Made by a program: the position numbers and the translations under genes
Notes under the pieces: model-generated
What the model was told of the DNA's origin: nothing
The model's database searches: none
The model's input: only the letters and a program-made list of their open reading frames with translations
Shown: positions 12,301 to 24,690 of the stretch, in pieces
Layout: each line of letters begins with the position of its first letter
How positions within the stretch are numbered: the stretch's first letter is position 1
From: Steinernema hermaphroditum
Taxonomy: Eukaryota; Nematoda; Chromadorea; Rhabditida; Steinernematidae
DNA length: 64,000 bases
Reading direction: 5' to 3'
NCBI GenBank assembly: GCA_030435675.1
Contig: CM059625.1
Coordinates: forward strand, 3,720,001 to 3,784,000

Positions 12301-15300
12301 GTCCATGAGACCGTCTCCCACGGTAATGTCTAATGTCTTCATTCCCACAGAACTCATACAGAGAGAGAGTGACAGAAAGAATTGTTCTGCGAACCACAGC
12401 AATGACACGTAAGAGCAAACATTATTGGCATGCAGTACTCGAATGTTCACAGATCGCTTTGACAGTGAGTGAGGATGCTCCCAATGCGAAAAAGGTTAAC
12501 CAGAAGTCCAAAAATAGAATATGGACTGCTCTGTTCGCATGCTAAACATGGAGTACTTTGTCGAATTGGGTTCAAGTTGTCATTTCAGCGAGGACTCCAA
12601 TATGGACAACAATGAATAATTGAAGGAAAAGAAGATTTCAGGGAATACTATGGATCATTAGGACAGCTCGTAACATCAAAAGAAAACAGGAACGGCGAGT
12701 TTAAGCGGGGGACGATTAGGCAACTCATTAAACTTTGATGCCTGTTGTGTGACCACTTAGAACTAGGAGCTTTAGAGTTTCCTTAGCTTAAGAATAACGC
12801 AACAATACAGGCACAGAAGTAACTACCGAAATGGTTTTGTTGACGGCAACCCCCGCCACATCAACTTCGGCTAATTTAAAATGTTGCGGTTTACGGATGA
12901 TAGAATGAGGAACATTCTATGAATTCGACAACACGTTGGAGATTTGTGATCCTGTAAAGCGTTTGTAGAAAATGGACGGTTTTGTTTGTTCAGTGTCAAC
13001 TGCAGAAGTTTCGTTCTAACTCATTCCAGAAATTGTACACTACAGTGATGAAAATTCTATGATATGAAACGAGCGCAGAGGACCAATAACCAGTCGTATC
13101 TGACCACTTTCTAGGCTTTCTAGGATCTGTGCTCTATTCGCACCGTTCCTTGCGAGCAGTTGCAATTTTCCGCTTCACTGGTTACCGTATGCGCACTTCA
13201 GATTTATCGACGTTACCTAAGAAGTTATATTTCTAGACTCGTTTGTGATTACTTCCAAAAGGAAAAGCGGATAAAATTTATGGTCTATTGTCGTATATAT
13301 CGCGGACCTAACACACTTGAAAGCATAACATCAGCCTCTGCTTGCCTCGTAGCATAAATAACCATAAATAATAGGGGATGCCGTGAAGTTCTTTGAACCA
13401 GACAGGGGACATGTAATTTTGAGCCAACCAAATTCCACAACAACCATCGACAACCGCACTTTTCTTACATTTTAAAGAACGCGCAATTTAAATGCCTATA
13501 ATAAAAAATAATTGTTAACATCTTTGAGGCCTGAAAATAATCTTTGAGAGGGAGCTCCTAAATAAATACAGTGCATATATGTATAGAAAGCGACATGTTT
13601 CCAGCAGTTAAGCAAACCCATGTATTCGCTAAAGTCTTTCTTTGATTTACACGGTACACAAGAAATGGAATGGCCTCAAAGGCAATTTGTCGTTCTGCTC
13701 AAAGAACTACTGTCGTTTTCCCAGAAGACCAGATTAATAATTTTAATATACTCCTGTGGTCTTTGAACTGAGTGATACGCAGTATAAACCATGAGATTTT
13801 GGTTATAAGAACGAATGCGCTCTCAGTCAGAAAAAGGGCACTGCCAGAGAGGAATACGGTACCAGGAGAACACAAGAGCTTGAACGATGTGCAATGCAAG
13901 AATATTACCAAGCGTCTCTTTATTGGAGAATATTTCAAGAAGATTTTCAGCTAAGGGCAGAGGGAGACGAGTGCTGCTGAGAACAACAAGAAGTGCCTTT
14001 GAAGAACTCGAAAAACAGGCGATGAGTAACGTTTCTTCGAACTGATATCTGAGTATCTTTAGACCATTGCCCTAGTTTTCAATGTATCACTCCGCGTGAC
14101 CCTTTACGAGTTACAGCTACGGTAACGCAGACCAAGAATCCACAAAAGGGAAGCAGTGCAAAAAAAGACAACAAATACAGACTGCTAATTATGAGCACTT
14201 GAGGCAAAACAAAGGCAATAGGCACCAAACTGATTTAGAGATCACTTTGAGCGCATAAAGATCAGGTCACAGCGACTTAGTGAAACGTGAGCTAGTTTAG
14301 AACAACTTCCATTCAAAACGTTAAAGATATAGGATAAAGGTCTGCGTAACATCCTGGAAAACGAGTGACCACTTCCCGCTGAGTGCACTTTGGAAGTCGA
14401 GTGCCACTTCCTTGGTAAACATGTGCAAATGGCAACACCCTAAAATAAGATTAACACATTTTCTCGCAGAATTTAGAGTGCATATTAGCCAAGGAACCAT
14501 GTTATGCGATAAATAAATGATATGTTACGGTAAACATTTAAGCAAGGAAATGTGAACTGAAGGAGATCTAGACGGAAAGACATACAAAAAACCATACATA
14601 AAGATAATCTACAAAAAAAATGAAAAAGCGCCTTTTTCAAAACATTATCCGCACACCAACTGAAAGGTCGCCTGATTCATTGCTTGCGATAACTCAATGG
14701 CCTTTTTCCTGTTGGATCCGTTTCAATTTTCGCATGATCTCTTTTCATACTCGGAGTTCACCTACCTTAAACTACTTATACAAACCGCATATACCTAACT
14801 TGTTCGTGCACCGTGAAAGAAGGTCGTTATTTAAAGAACTCACTCGATAGGTCCAAACATTCCAATGAAAACCGAAAAAAGAAACTGGGCCAATTTATGG
14901 ACTATCAAACTTTAATGAAAAAGCTGCCTTTCCTGACAAACACGACATATCCACATGCGTGACTCGGCACAAGACCAGCCGTTCCGCATGATCCGTATGA
15001 CTCATTAAAAACAAATTTGCCATTCCAATTAGCCTTCTGGGTCTAATGGCATTAGAAGCGATTCCAGTCATGACGTGACCATTATGAACAATGTACACAG
15101 AGCACTCTAGAACAGAGCTTTTCGATCGCTGAGAATTGTTTTTGGTCGACAAATGCAGTTAGCCTAATTACCATTTCCTCAACGGTGCAAATGACATTGC
15201 AGCGGAAAGGTCACAACGTGAGAGACTTGAGCAAAACAAAACGCCAGATGCTTATAAAAAATGTGCTAGAATCTTTGCACTCTAAGAGCTCATTAATCTT

Positions 15301-18300
15301 TCAAGTGGATATCTCAAAAACTCTGCTATTATCCAGCAAGAAAGTTATATTAGGAATCCTTACTGGCAAACACAAAATATGAATCCGTTTACAGTACAGA
15401 TTGATCATTGTACAGATCAAAAACCGTAGATAACACGTCATATTCGGCAAACTTTCGGAGCAGACTCGTCCGCAGAAAAACAACCAAGAAACACAGATCC
15501 AATTATTTTAAGCGGATAACAGCGGCGCCGCCCGCAAATGTGCACTACTGTTTTAGTAGGCGATCTCTACACTCTCCGTCTGCTTACACTTCAATGCACT
15601 AACATGGAAAATGTTACAACTACAAAATACTTAAATTATATATGAAACATTGAGTTGTGAGAAGAAGTACGACTAAATATCAAACAAATTTCATTTTGTA
15701 GTCTGTCTTTTAGCGAAATTACATACGTGCGCGTGTTATACTGTAGTTTTGCACTCGTTCAGAGAAAAAAAAATAAAAAGTGCAGATTTAGCAAGTGTAG
15801 CAAAATATGCCGTTTAGAGCTGCCCCCCAAAAATAGCACTGCATGGTTATCTCTTCTCTTAATATTTGGTGTCTTTCGAAATCAGTATCTACAGGGCTTA
15901 AGAGGAACACATTTGTCCGGCAGAAAAGACCAAAGACAGATTAATCTTTTCAATGGTAGGTTCCGGTCTCAACGAATATACGCCTTCCTGTTGACAATTA
16001 AGTTCCAGGAAGCTCTCACAGCGAATGTCCCCGAGCCTTACGGCTGACCTTAGCCATATGCTGATGTTTAAATTCGATAGATAACTAAGCACCTTTGAGA
16101 CATGTGTCACAGAATGTTAGTTATGGAACATAAAGGATACAAAAGCACATTTTTGTCCATTTGATTTAATTGAGCTTAGACCAAGTATGTTTGGTTCAAA
16201 CATTGAATTGGGGCCGAATTGCGGTCTTTATAGTGAGTCGAAAGCTTGAATTTGTGAATCGAGGATAGTGTCAATGATTCAATTGGATGAGGGAGAGATC
16301 ACGGAGATCACTTAGAAACATTTAAAACCTAGGTCTCATTTCGAGCACACTAGCACTTTCGCCAAAAGGTGGGTTTTATACATCTCCTTTTTAACTTATT
16401 TCTTTCATAAATGCGGGCCTTGTCTGATTTCAGTTACGCTTTATTGGTATGCTTGGTACTAGTAAGAAACTGTCTTGATGCGAATGCCGGATTCACAAGC
16501 TCTCTATTACCATTTTTGCTCTCAAAACGATGACCATGATTCTCATGTAACTTGTACCATGTTTTTCTCACGAAACTGGATATTTATCTGTGGTTTGGCA
16601 GGCGAGCCTTAATTTATGAGTGTAACTTAAATGTTAATCCGGAGCCTGAATGATATGGGTCATTTGGAAATACGAAGGAGTAGATAGGTAGATAGAAAAT
16701 CACTTTAGACCAGGGAATTCGACTATTTGTGTAAGTAGATATAAAGGTGTGTAGTTCAAAGATCTTTACTTTTGAATGGATGTTACTGACTTGAGCAAAA
16801 GGAAACGAAATGTTTCAGAACAACCGAAAACTGTGAAGGCTTCCTAAGTGGCTGCAAACGATGTTTACTTAACCTAACAATTCGACGGCGATCACGCGGA
16901 TTAAGATCGGATTAAAGCGTCAAAACGGAAGGGCGCAAAGAAAGAGGCGCGCGCACATAAGGGCCACATTGCGGAGCGCGTCGCCAACTGGTAGGAGCAA
17001 GAATACGAACTTGAGTCTTCGCGCAAAAAATTAGCGACGCGAAAAGCAAATTGACACTCTTCATCAAGAGTGGCGACGGGTGAACGAGGTGCGGCAATGT
17101 TGGTTGTCGCGAGTGAACAGCTTGTAAAAGAAGAGATTTGAGAGATAATTGACGCATTCAAACAAAGCCACCCATGTGTGTGTGCGCGTTGAGGACGACG
17201 GAAGACATAGATCGAGAACAGTAATTGACAGAGATGTGAGTGTGTGCTGTCGGTATGGAGTTGGTGTGGGCCGGAATTGTGTTTTTCATGTAAGGAGGGC
17301 ACAAATCGCGCGAGTAGCGCACGACACAGATCAGGGTAGAAATAGTTCTTACAGTAGCCTCCAAGTGGACCAATTTGTAGCTGCAATAAGGCTTCTTAAT
17401 AGTGTTCTACAGTTCACAGATCTCACGGATAATCAACCTGTACCAAAGATATATTCTTTGCTTATTTCGGGACGTAGATCCACAACAATACAAATACTGA
17501 AGGAATCCTGTCTTTCCACCGGTGATGTCGATTTAAATGAACGTTCAGAGCCTGATCGCAAAAAGTGATTTCTGTCCACTGTCAAGTGGGTCTTTTATTT
17601 GTTCTCTACGATCACACGATGCTTCTAAACGGTTTCAAAAATTCACGTGTACCTGTCGTTTCGATTTCCTTATAATAAAGGTCTATGAAGGGCGTAATTG
17701 GAGATTATAGTGCAAAGACTTCGCCGTCCCAAACAGTAATTCATCCGACAAATATTCAGTACATCCGTTACTGACCTTTGTACTTTCGCGACGATTCGTA
17801 TTTCCAGAATGTTGTCGTCAGCAACACGCGCACTCTTTTTTAGACAGCTCTGAATGTGACACTTTCGAGACCGATGATTACCCTATTTTTCTAATTCGTC
17901 GGACAACCCCCATTCTTGGGCTTCTGTGGCAACACAGGGGAAAAGGACGTGACGAGAAGCAATCGTCTGTCAGGACACATTCAATTATTCTTTCGTCGCA
18001 CAAAGAAAATATCAACATCAACAAAACATTTGGAAAAACACTTAACTATCTAGTTGTGGATTAACATAAAAAGAATGGTGAACACCTTCGTCCTTGTTGT
18101 TGACTATACATATAAGAGAGCGCTAAGATGTGGTCATATATCTACGCTGTCTACATATAGACTTTGGTAGTAAACACGCTGGTTGGCAATAATGTGGTCG
18201 AGTCTCTATTGAATCAAGAACGGTTGACCACCTTGACTTATGACCAGTCTATGTGACTGTAATCTCATAACTTCATTTCACAATTATTATATTGAACGAA

Positions 18301-20771
18301 AATGATGGAACTGTTTGACGATAAGTGAAAGGTATGGTACATATCTAAGATTTTGGCTTTGCAGAATCGCAGACTGCTGTTTATGAGCTCGACCAGGAGT
18401 TTGTAAAACAGTTATTTAGATTAACAATCACTGTTAGTGATACTTTTTACGATACAAAATCTCGAAAAAATTGACCATATATTTACACGTACACTATGCT
18501 TACGGTTCAAACTGGTCTTGTGCAACGAGGCTCATCAAGCTGGGATCTACTGTTCGATTTCAACGGACCGGATCGAATTTCTACTGTATTGGGTTGTGGC
18601 GGGCAAGAAACGGCGGACAGATGTACACAGCCTCCGGTTATCGTATATTTATTGCGATGACGAAGCGTAGCTTTTGTTACGTCCGCGTGATTCTCTTCCA
18701 AGCTTGTCTGTTGTTGACTCTCCATTGAGACTAAGGAGTTTCGAGAACATTTGCAACCTCACGCAAACCACCGACACATCAAAGATTTGCAGCATTCCAT
18801 GACAGTCATGAGCGACGGTAATGAGCGGTAGTGAGCACGTGTATGGGTGGAGCTCAACTACCGAAGGCGTTCATGTGGTCGCCAAGCGTCACTGTGGACA
18901 AACTGGGGAAAATTGGTTGAGAACATGGAATTACGAATCAACACGTAGTGCGATTTAGAAGGTTTTAAACTGGTTGAAGAGGGCCGTAGGTAACCGAAGC
19001 TGGTGGGAGATAAGCACCACACAGAGCTATCATGCACATACAAGGCCGAAAAGAGTTTCTTTATGGTATATGGAAGCAAAGGGCCTAATAGCAAAAATGG
19101 ACCTCAAAAACAACGTTCAGTAAGACCCGGTATTTCGAAATTGACCTTTATAATTCAATTCGCTGTTTTAACAAGGGACGATTTTGTGGGTCGTACAGGT
19201 AGGGTTTACGTAGCTCTACTCGACCGCAACAACAACCTTTCGAATAATGCCGCTATCAGAAACAACCATTTCGACTCTCGCGCAGAGGTGCACAATTGGA
19301 ACAGAATATTTTTATCAAAAATGGAAGAAGCGGTTAGCAGGAACGAGCCCTGTTCCGGCGTCAAAGCGATGATGTGCAATTCATAGAACGACCAAATAGG
19401 ATCGGGCCCACCTTAGGAACACACCACTCTAATTGTAAAAGTTGCTACTTAAGATTACATCACCATGGGTTTCCTTTAAATGCCAAATACGCATGTTGTA
19501 CAAAATACTGTTAACACTTATAAATAATCGGCATTTAACGACCAAAACTCTCAAAATTGAATGAGCAGCGGCATATGTCGGGCAAGGTACATCAAACTGC
19601 ATAACAACATAAGCACCGTCACTGACAAAGAACTTTTCGACGACTCCTTGCCATAAATAAATATTGTCTCTACAATCTAAGCATCGCGCGGCGGTACCTA
19701 TACAAGAAAGATTCGTCAAAATAGCGGCGCACTTGAGCACTACAAGCGCGATCGGCTCTTGGAAACATTTCGGCAAAATGCAGATTTGACGCGATAAGTG
19801 CGAAGCTGGATTAGGACGCGTTTTGTCCGCTTATCGGGCGTCTCCATTCACTTTCCCTCTTCCAAACAGCGGCGATCCAACACGGCGGCCGGTATCAGAT
19901 TTCACCTCTATTAGATCGCTCCTTCCAGCCGGAGTCAATTTCATGCGGCGAGAAGGAAATTTGCTATTAAATGTTTGTATTAAAGAAATCCAATGACACA
20001 CTCGGATACATACATCAGCGCTTATGTCTCAGGAGGCTGGGCGAAGAGTGGCCCGCCCGCTTGCGCTACCTGGCGACGTTTCGGAACGTCGTCCATGGAC
20101 CTACGGGCGAAACACTTCCTAGTCACGCGTTCAAGACAATCAATTCGCCGAACTCGGGCAAACAGAAGAGTTCAAAGGCTGTCTGGACGCCGGCGATCTC
20201 CGGAAAGTGTTTACAAACAAGGTGGACTGAGAAGCCTGGGAACAGGAAGCGACACGACGCCGCCGTTCAGTTTGAGGCAGACGTTCTTCGACGAACCACT
20301 TGACCACATCGCGCATGTTTGTCAATTAATTTAAGTGCATCTGTGTGCATATAAAGAGATAACGGAAACGTTCGCCCCATGACGCAATAGACAGCCGAAA
20401 CAGGAAACGCCTGCACGTTGAGAACTTATGGCCGAAAAGCGATTCTCTTTTTTTCATGCGTCCAAAGGTGGTGCAGCAGTGCAATGTAGTGAATTCAATC
20501 CTTGTGCTACAACAGATTGATCCATGATGTTTGACACTAAAAAGTATCTACACGAACGTAAAGATCACGGCAGGGGCAGCGCCAATGGCCACGTACAAGT
20601 GGTCCCTGAACTATCATCCGAACAATCGTGATCGATAATATTGAACAAGCTCCTTGATTGATTAAATTATGCGATTGCCGGTGACCATCATCAACATCAT
20701 ATCTTAGCCGGCTGTCGAAGCTGTCGAATGAACCCGGTGGAATGTCGCAACATTACGTGGACATGAAGGAA
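3307..20771. other. Long intergenic stretch with no supported gene
   Basis: About 17.5 kb was scanned on both strands. Open frames here are all short (up to about 160 codons), lack recognisable domains and cannot be joined by convincing splice sites into longer proteins. Base composition is mostly AT-rich, with a CG-richer patch at about 16.9-17.4 kb that could be regulatory. A perfect 10-bp hairpin lies at 8001-8035. Nothing else was recognised. Confidence 0.6.
8001..8035. repeat. Perfect 10-bp inverted repeat (hairpin) in intergenic DNA
   Basis: GAGCTGGAAC at 8001-8010 is mirrored by GTTCCAGCTC at 8026-8035 around a 15-nt loop. The stem does not extend further. It may be chance, or part of a small structured RNA or a binding site. 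Confidence 0.5.
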
Positions 20772-21995
20772 TGCCTTAGCTTTCTTTTAATTGCAACAAT
20801 TCAATTAGTCAAATAGGGAAGCATGATTATAGGACAATGGACAGTAGATCCTGGGACAATGAATCCCGAAATAACGTGATAATAATAATACTGTCCGATA
20901 ATCCCATGAATTACAGATCCCAAGGACAACACGCTTTGACATGGATCCCGCTGGCACTCACCTATATACATCCTTCACAAGAATTAACTCAGTTATCTGT
21001 AAATGATAAGTTAGTTCGCCAATTGAAACTTACATAGAAAACCGGTCAATAATGATGAATATCTTGAGTAAGCAATGTATTTTTGCGTTCAAAAATTGAC
21101 CCGTTTTCAATATGGCACCTCCGTAATACACGACAGAGGACCGTACGGCTATTGAAACCCTCGCTAAAACAAGCTTCCATCAATCGTTGGCACAATAAAC
21201 TGTTTCAATGCGGAAGCGAATCCTCCAAAACAGGAAGTATTATTTATTGTTTTGAGCGCTTCCACAAAAAGGAATCTTATTAAATTGCAGTTGTGGGACT
21301 GAGCCAATAAAATCGAGCAAAACAACTCTTCTCATTAATCATTAAACAAATATCTGTAGAAAACGGAAAACCGCATCAGCCTCAAGCAATTCCGCGGCAA
21401 AACTAGCCAACATCAACGTTTCAAAGAAATAAAAGAAAACGTTTTTCGATTCCATACTGTGTCCAGTTCGCTTAATGCTTGGCGGAAATACCCTTTCCGG
21501 CATCCTTTTCATGTTCTTTTGTTGTGAAAAGCAAATTGCTCGAAGGAAAACTATACTCGTTTTAAGCTCATTCTACGAACAGGAGTTGTGGACGGCGTAA
21601 GCTATCGGATTGGTGTTCAAGAGTTTTATAAAAATGTTATCTCCTCATGCGATACGTCACATATCACATGAAAAGGGAGGCGATACAGGTGACAATGGAC
21701 TATCACACTGCTTGTTAATTGAAACATCTACAAGGTAACGCAGGTACGAGAGAGCAGTGAACGCAGGGAAGTTTAGTACGGATTAAAGGCTAGAAAGACT
21801 GGCAGCGATTACGCAGCACACACGGCTGCTGTACGCATATAAGTACTAAACAGTTCCATTCTGTAATTTGGAAGTGCAGGAGTCACTTTTTTTTCAGATT
21901 AGCGCCACCTTGGTTAGTTGTCCCAGGATTCATTGTCCTATAGTCGTGTTTCCCTCCTTAACCAATTGAATTGCAATTAAAAGAACGCTTAGGTT
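20772..21995. mobile_element. 1.2-kb element with imperfect terminal inverted repeats
   Basis: The left end (20772-20880) and the reverse complement of the right end (21915-21995) share the blocks TCTTTTAATTGCAA, CAATT, ATAGGACAATG and CCTGGGACAA in the same order. The outermost bases are CCTTAGC on the left and, read in reverse complement, CCTAAGC on the right. The interior holds no transposase-like frame; the longest open frames are about 66 codons. This is the layout of a non-autonomous DNA transposon. No clear target-site duplication was seen, so the exact ends are uncertain. Confidence 0.55.
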
Positions 21996-22140
21996 TTACT
22001 TCACTCTATCAAAACTTAGTATTGTGGGCGAAACCCACGTTATGTGATTTTAAGAACTCCTATAGCTGTATGTGATTGCTGCCTGTTTCTTTCGTATTGT
22101 GGATACAAACATTTAAAACTAAAAAACTGAAAGCTCATGC

Positions 22141-22495
22141 CGAGGTGGCGAGGTGGCGAGGTGGCGAGCGGCATCTGGGAGTTTTCCGGTTTCCAGAGGG
22201 AATTGGGGCCTCCGGAAGCCGTACTTCCACTGATAACAAAATGTGCAACGCCAGGCATTGAACTGCATGAAAAGTAACCCTGAAGGTCGCCGACGCCCTC
22301 AGGACACTGCCACCAGCAAAGGCGCAACTTCCGAACCAAGGTTCCATCTCTACAAAACCATCCTATACCCTACATGACGCGAGAAGTAGATGTTCCGCCG
22401 CCAATTGCGAGATTGAACGATTCCTATACGCCCAGTGAAGCGCGCCACCACCGACCGGTTCGATATTAATGCCACGGCAGGGATATTAGTGATAT
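22141..22495 (+). repeat. Dispersed repeat family R1, copy 2
   Basis: Same orientation as the copy at 228-622. It keeps the CCAGAGGGAATTGGG core near 22191-22205 and the GGTTCGA block near 22456-22462. Its left edge has grown a short microsatellite, GAGGTGGC repeated three times plus a partial unit, at about 22140-22168. No coding content is conserved with the other copies. Confidence 0.75.
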
Positions 22496-24269
22496 CTCTT
22501 CCGTAATATAATTCGCGAAATAAACTCACGAAGATGTGGAAAAATGAGCAGAAGACATCAAACGGAGTAGTCACACACTAGACCATATGTTTTGATTCAG
22601 GCACTCATTTATTCTACGAGCGTGGGATCGGACAACGGACAATGCAACACCAGACTACCCATTATGTACAAAAACTATTTTCGAAACTCTCTGCATTTAT
22701 TTATAGATTCCATTAATCGGCACGCCACTTTCCGGTACGTCTTCCCAGAATACGTAACTGTGAGTCATTCAGATGTCGAAACCATACACCCAGACGCCAA
22801 AAGCTGCGGAATTCCCCATCAATGACCGAAGATCTTCCGTCATTCTATTTACGCTACCGAGATCCTTAATTTTTCTTACTTGTTCCTGAAATCCTTCCTA
22901 ATGTCATTCTCAATGAGGATATTTTAGTTTTTCTTAACTATGACAGAGAAACACACAGTAGCAAATAAGCAGATGCCTAAATGAATGACCATCCAAAATA
23001 GCCGATCACCATATCAGCCTTAGGCAGAGAATGGCAATATTATAGACAGTCATATATTGGGATGGTGTTTACAGTCGAGACATATGAGAAAATATTTTCA
23101 TCATGTGGCATAATCGAAACAATTCAAACACTGCTCGACAAAAATAGCGTTCCCCAGCCTAGATTGAAAAGCACGCGGGCCGCACACGCGATTACTTGAC
23201 TCACATTTCGAGGTTGTTCTGTTTAATTAACTGGAAAGGGTCAAGCAAACCGCAATTTACAATAATGGAATCGAACGCCAATTGATGCGCACTCCCAATG
23301 AGGACATAGCTACGGCTATTTACTGATACCGCCAAGGGCAATTATACGTATTAATCGGGTAAGGACTGTTAGAAAGTACGTAGCATTCTACTGAAATCGC
23401 AGTTTAGGGCAGAAGAGTCAAGTAGGATTCGAGTAAAATCAAGCAAGGGTCAAGGAGGATCAAACACGGTTGTCAAAACGACCATCTTCTCAATCAAATA
23501 AAGGTTATTTCATTTTTAGCTTATTTCATATCTTTAGTGAACCTTGATTATCAACTGGTTATTAAATTGTGAGGAGTAAATCATGTCACGCATTGTTGTA
23601 CCAAAATTCATCTGCTTACCTGTGTTTCCAAACATATTCGCCTTTCACCATTCCGTAGTTGAGCAGAGCAGGAGCAGCACAGCGCGAGGAAAACTATAGA
23701 TGAGGGACACTAATCCAAGCAGACATATGTATAAGATGAAACGTGATAGTGTGTTCCCAGTGGCTGCCCCGACTTTTGGACTGGTGGTTCTTTGCCTGTG
23801 AGCATGATTTTGTGTTTGTTTGCTTATGCCTTAGAGGCAGTGCATGATGCTGCAAATGGGATGCGATGTCATATTTTGGTAATCGGAGAAAACTTTGTTT
23901 GCCGATGAAATTGCAAGCTGCTTGCTGTCTTTTGGTTGTTTACGTGACTTCTGAAGGGCACCAGTTGGAGATAAGAAGAATTTTAGGGTAGCTAATAGCG
24001 CAGAGACAAAATGAACACATAGGGAATGATAACAATAATGAAATTCCCTCTACTTATGGCTTGACAAACCTATCTTCTCCTAACTATATTTTCAGGATTA
24101 CCAAAGCGATCTTATATCCCCAAAAAATGAGATAAATATCATCCAAAATGTCAATTGTTGGAGTAAATTTCGTTATCTTTTCTCCTGAACTTTCTTAGAG
24201 GGTTGCGGATGATATCACAAATAAGTCTATATGTTTTCTATGAGCTCTAAGTGAAACCGCTGAAACCCA
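22496..24269. other. Intergenic, nothing recognised
   Basis: AT-rich sequence with no open frame above 80 codons and no recognised motif on either strand. Confidence 0.5.
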
Positions 24270-24690
24270 CAGAACTGAGGATATCACTTGCAGCCATTTT
24301 CATCACTGGCATGACATTGTTGATCCTATCTGTGGCGGCGTCTTTTACGGGGCATGTGAGAATCACTGAACCTCCAAAACGGCGACGAAACTTCGCCTTC
24401 TCAGAACGGTTGGGGCGCATCTGCTTCGGAGAGCTGTACCCTTGGTTCGAAAGCTGCGTCTGTGCCGATGGTATTCTCAGAGAGTATACGACTTTCAGGA
24501 TCAGTTCGCAGCCGGATTCCTTGCATCGGACACCTTGTTGTCAGCGGCGGTGGGACTACCGCTTCCGGGTGTCCTGTCCCAATTCCCTATGGAAGCCGGA
24601 GCACTCAATTATCACATGCTTTCCATTAGACGAAGACACAGAGAGCGACCGCGGAACCGACCGCTCGCCACCACGACACTAGTGAGCTTG
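24270..24690 (-). repeat. Dispersed repeat family R1, copy 3 (inverted)
   Basis: Reverse-complement relative to the copies at 228 and 22141. The block around 24430-24460 (CCTTGGTTCGAAAGC) matches the reverse complement of copy 2. The 24540-24600 region carries the family's TCCCAATTCCCT core, and the tail at 24635-24685 matches the reverse complement of 228-290. A 143-codon open frame across it is not kept in the other copies. Confidence 0.75.

Noticed and set aside
16901..17568. Overlapping open frames of 139-161 codons on both strands
   Set aside because: No domain, no convincing splice borders and no preference for one strand. The CG-richer composition alone explains the lack of stops.
19003..19776. 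A 127-codon plus-strand and a 115-codon minus-strand open frame
   Set aside because: Neither resembles a known family or has credible exon borders. A lineage-specific exon cannot be excluded.
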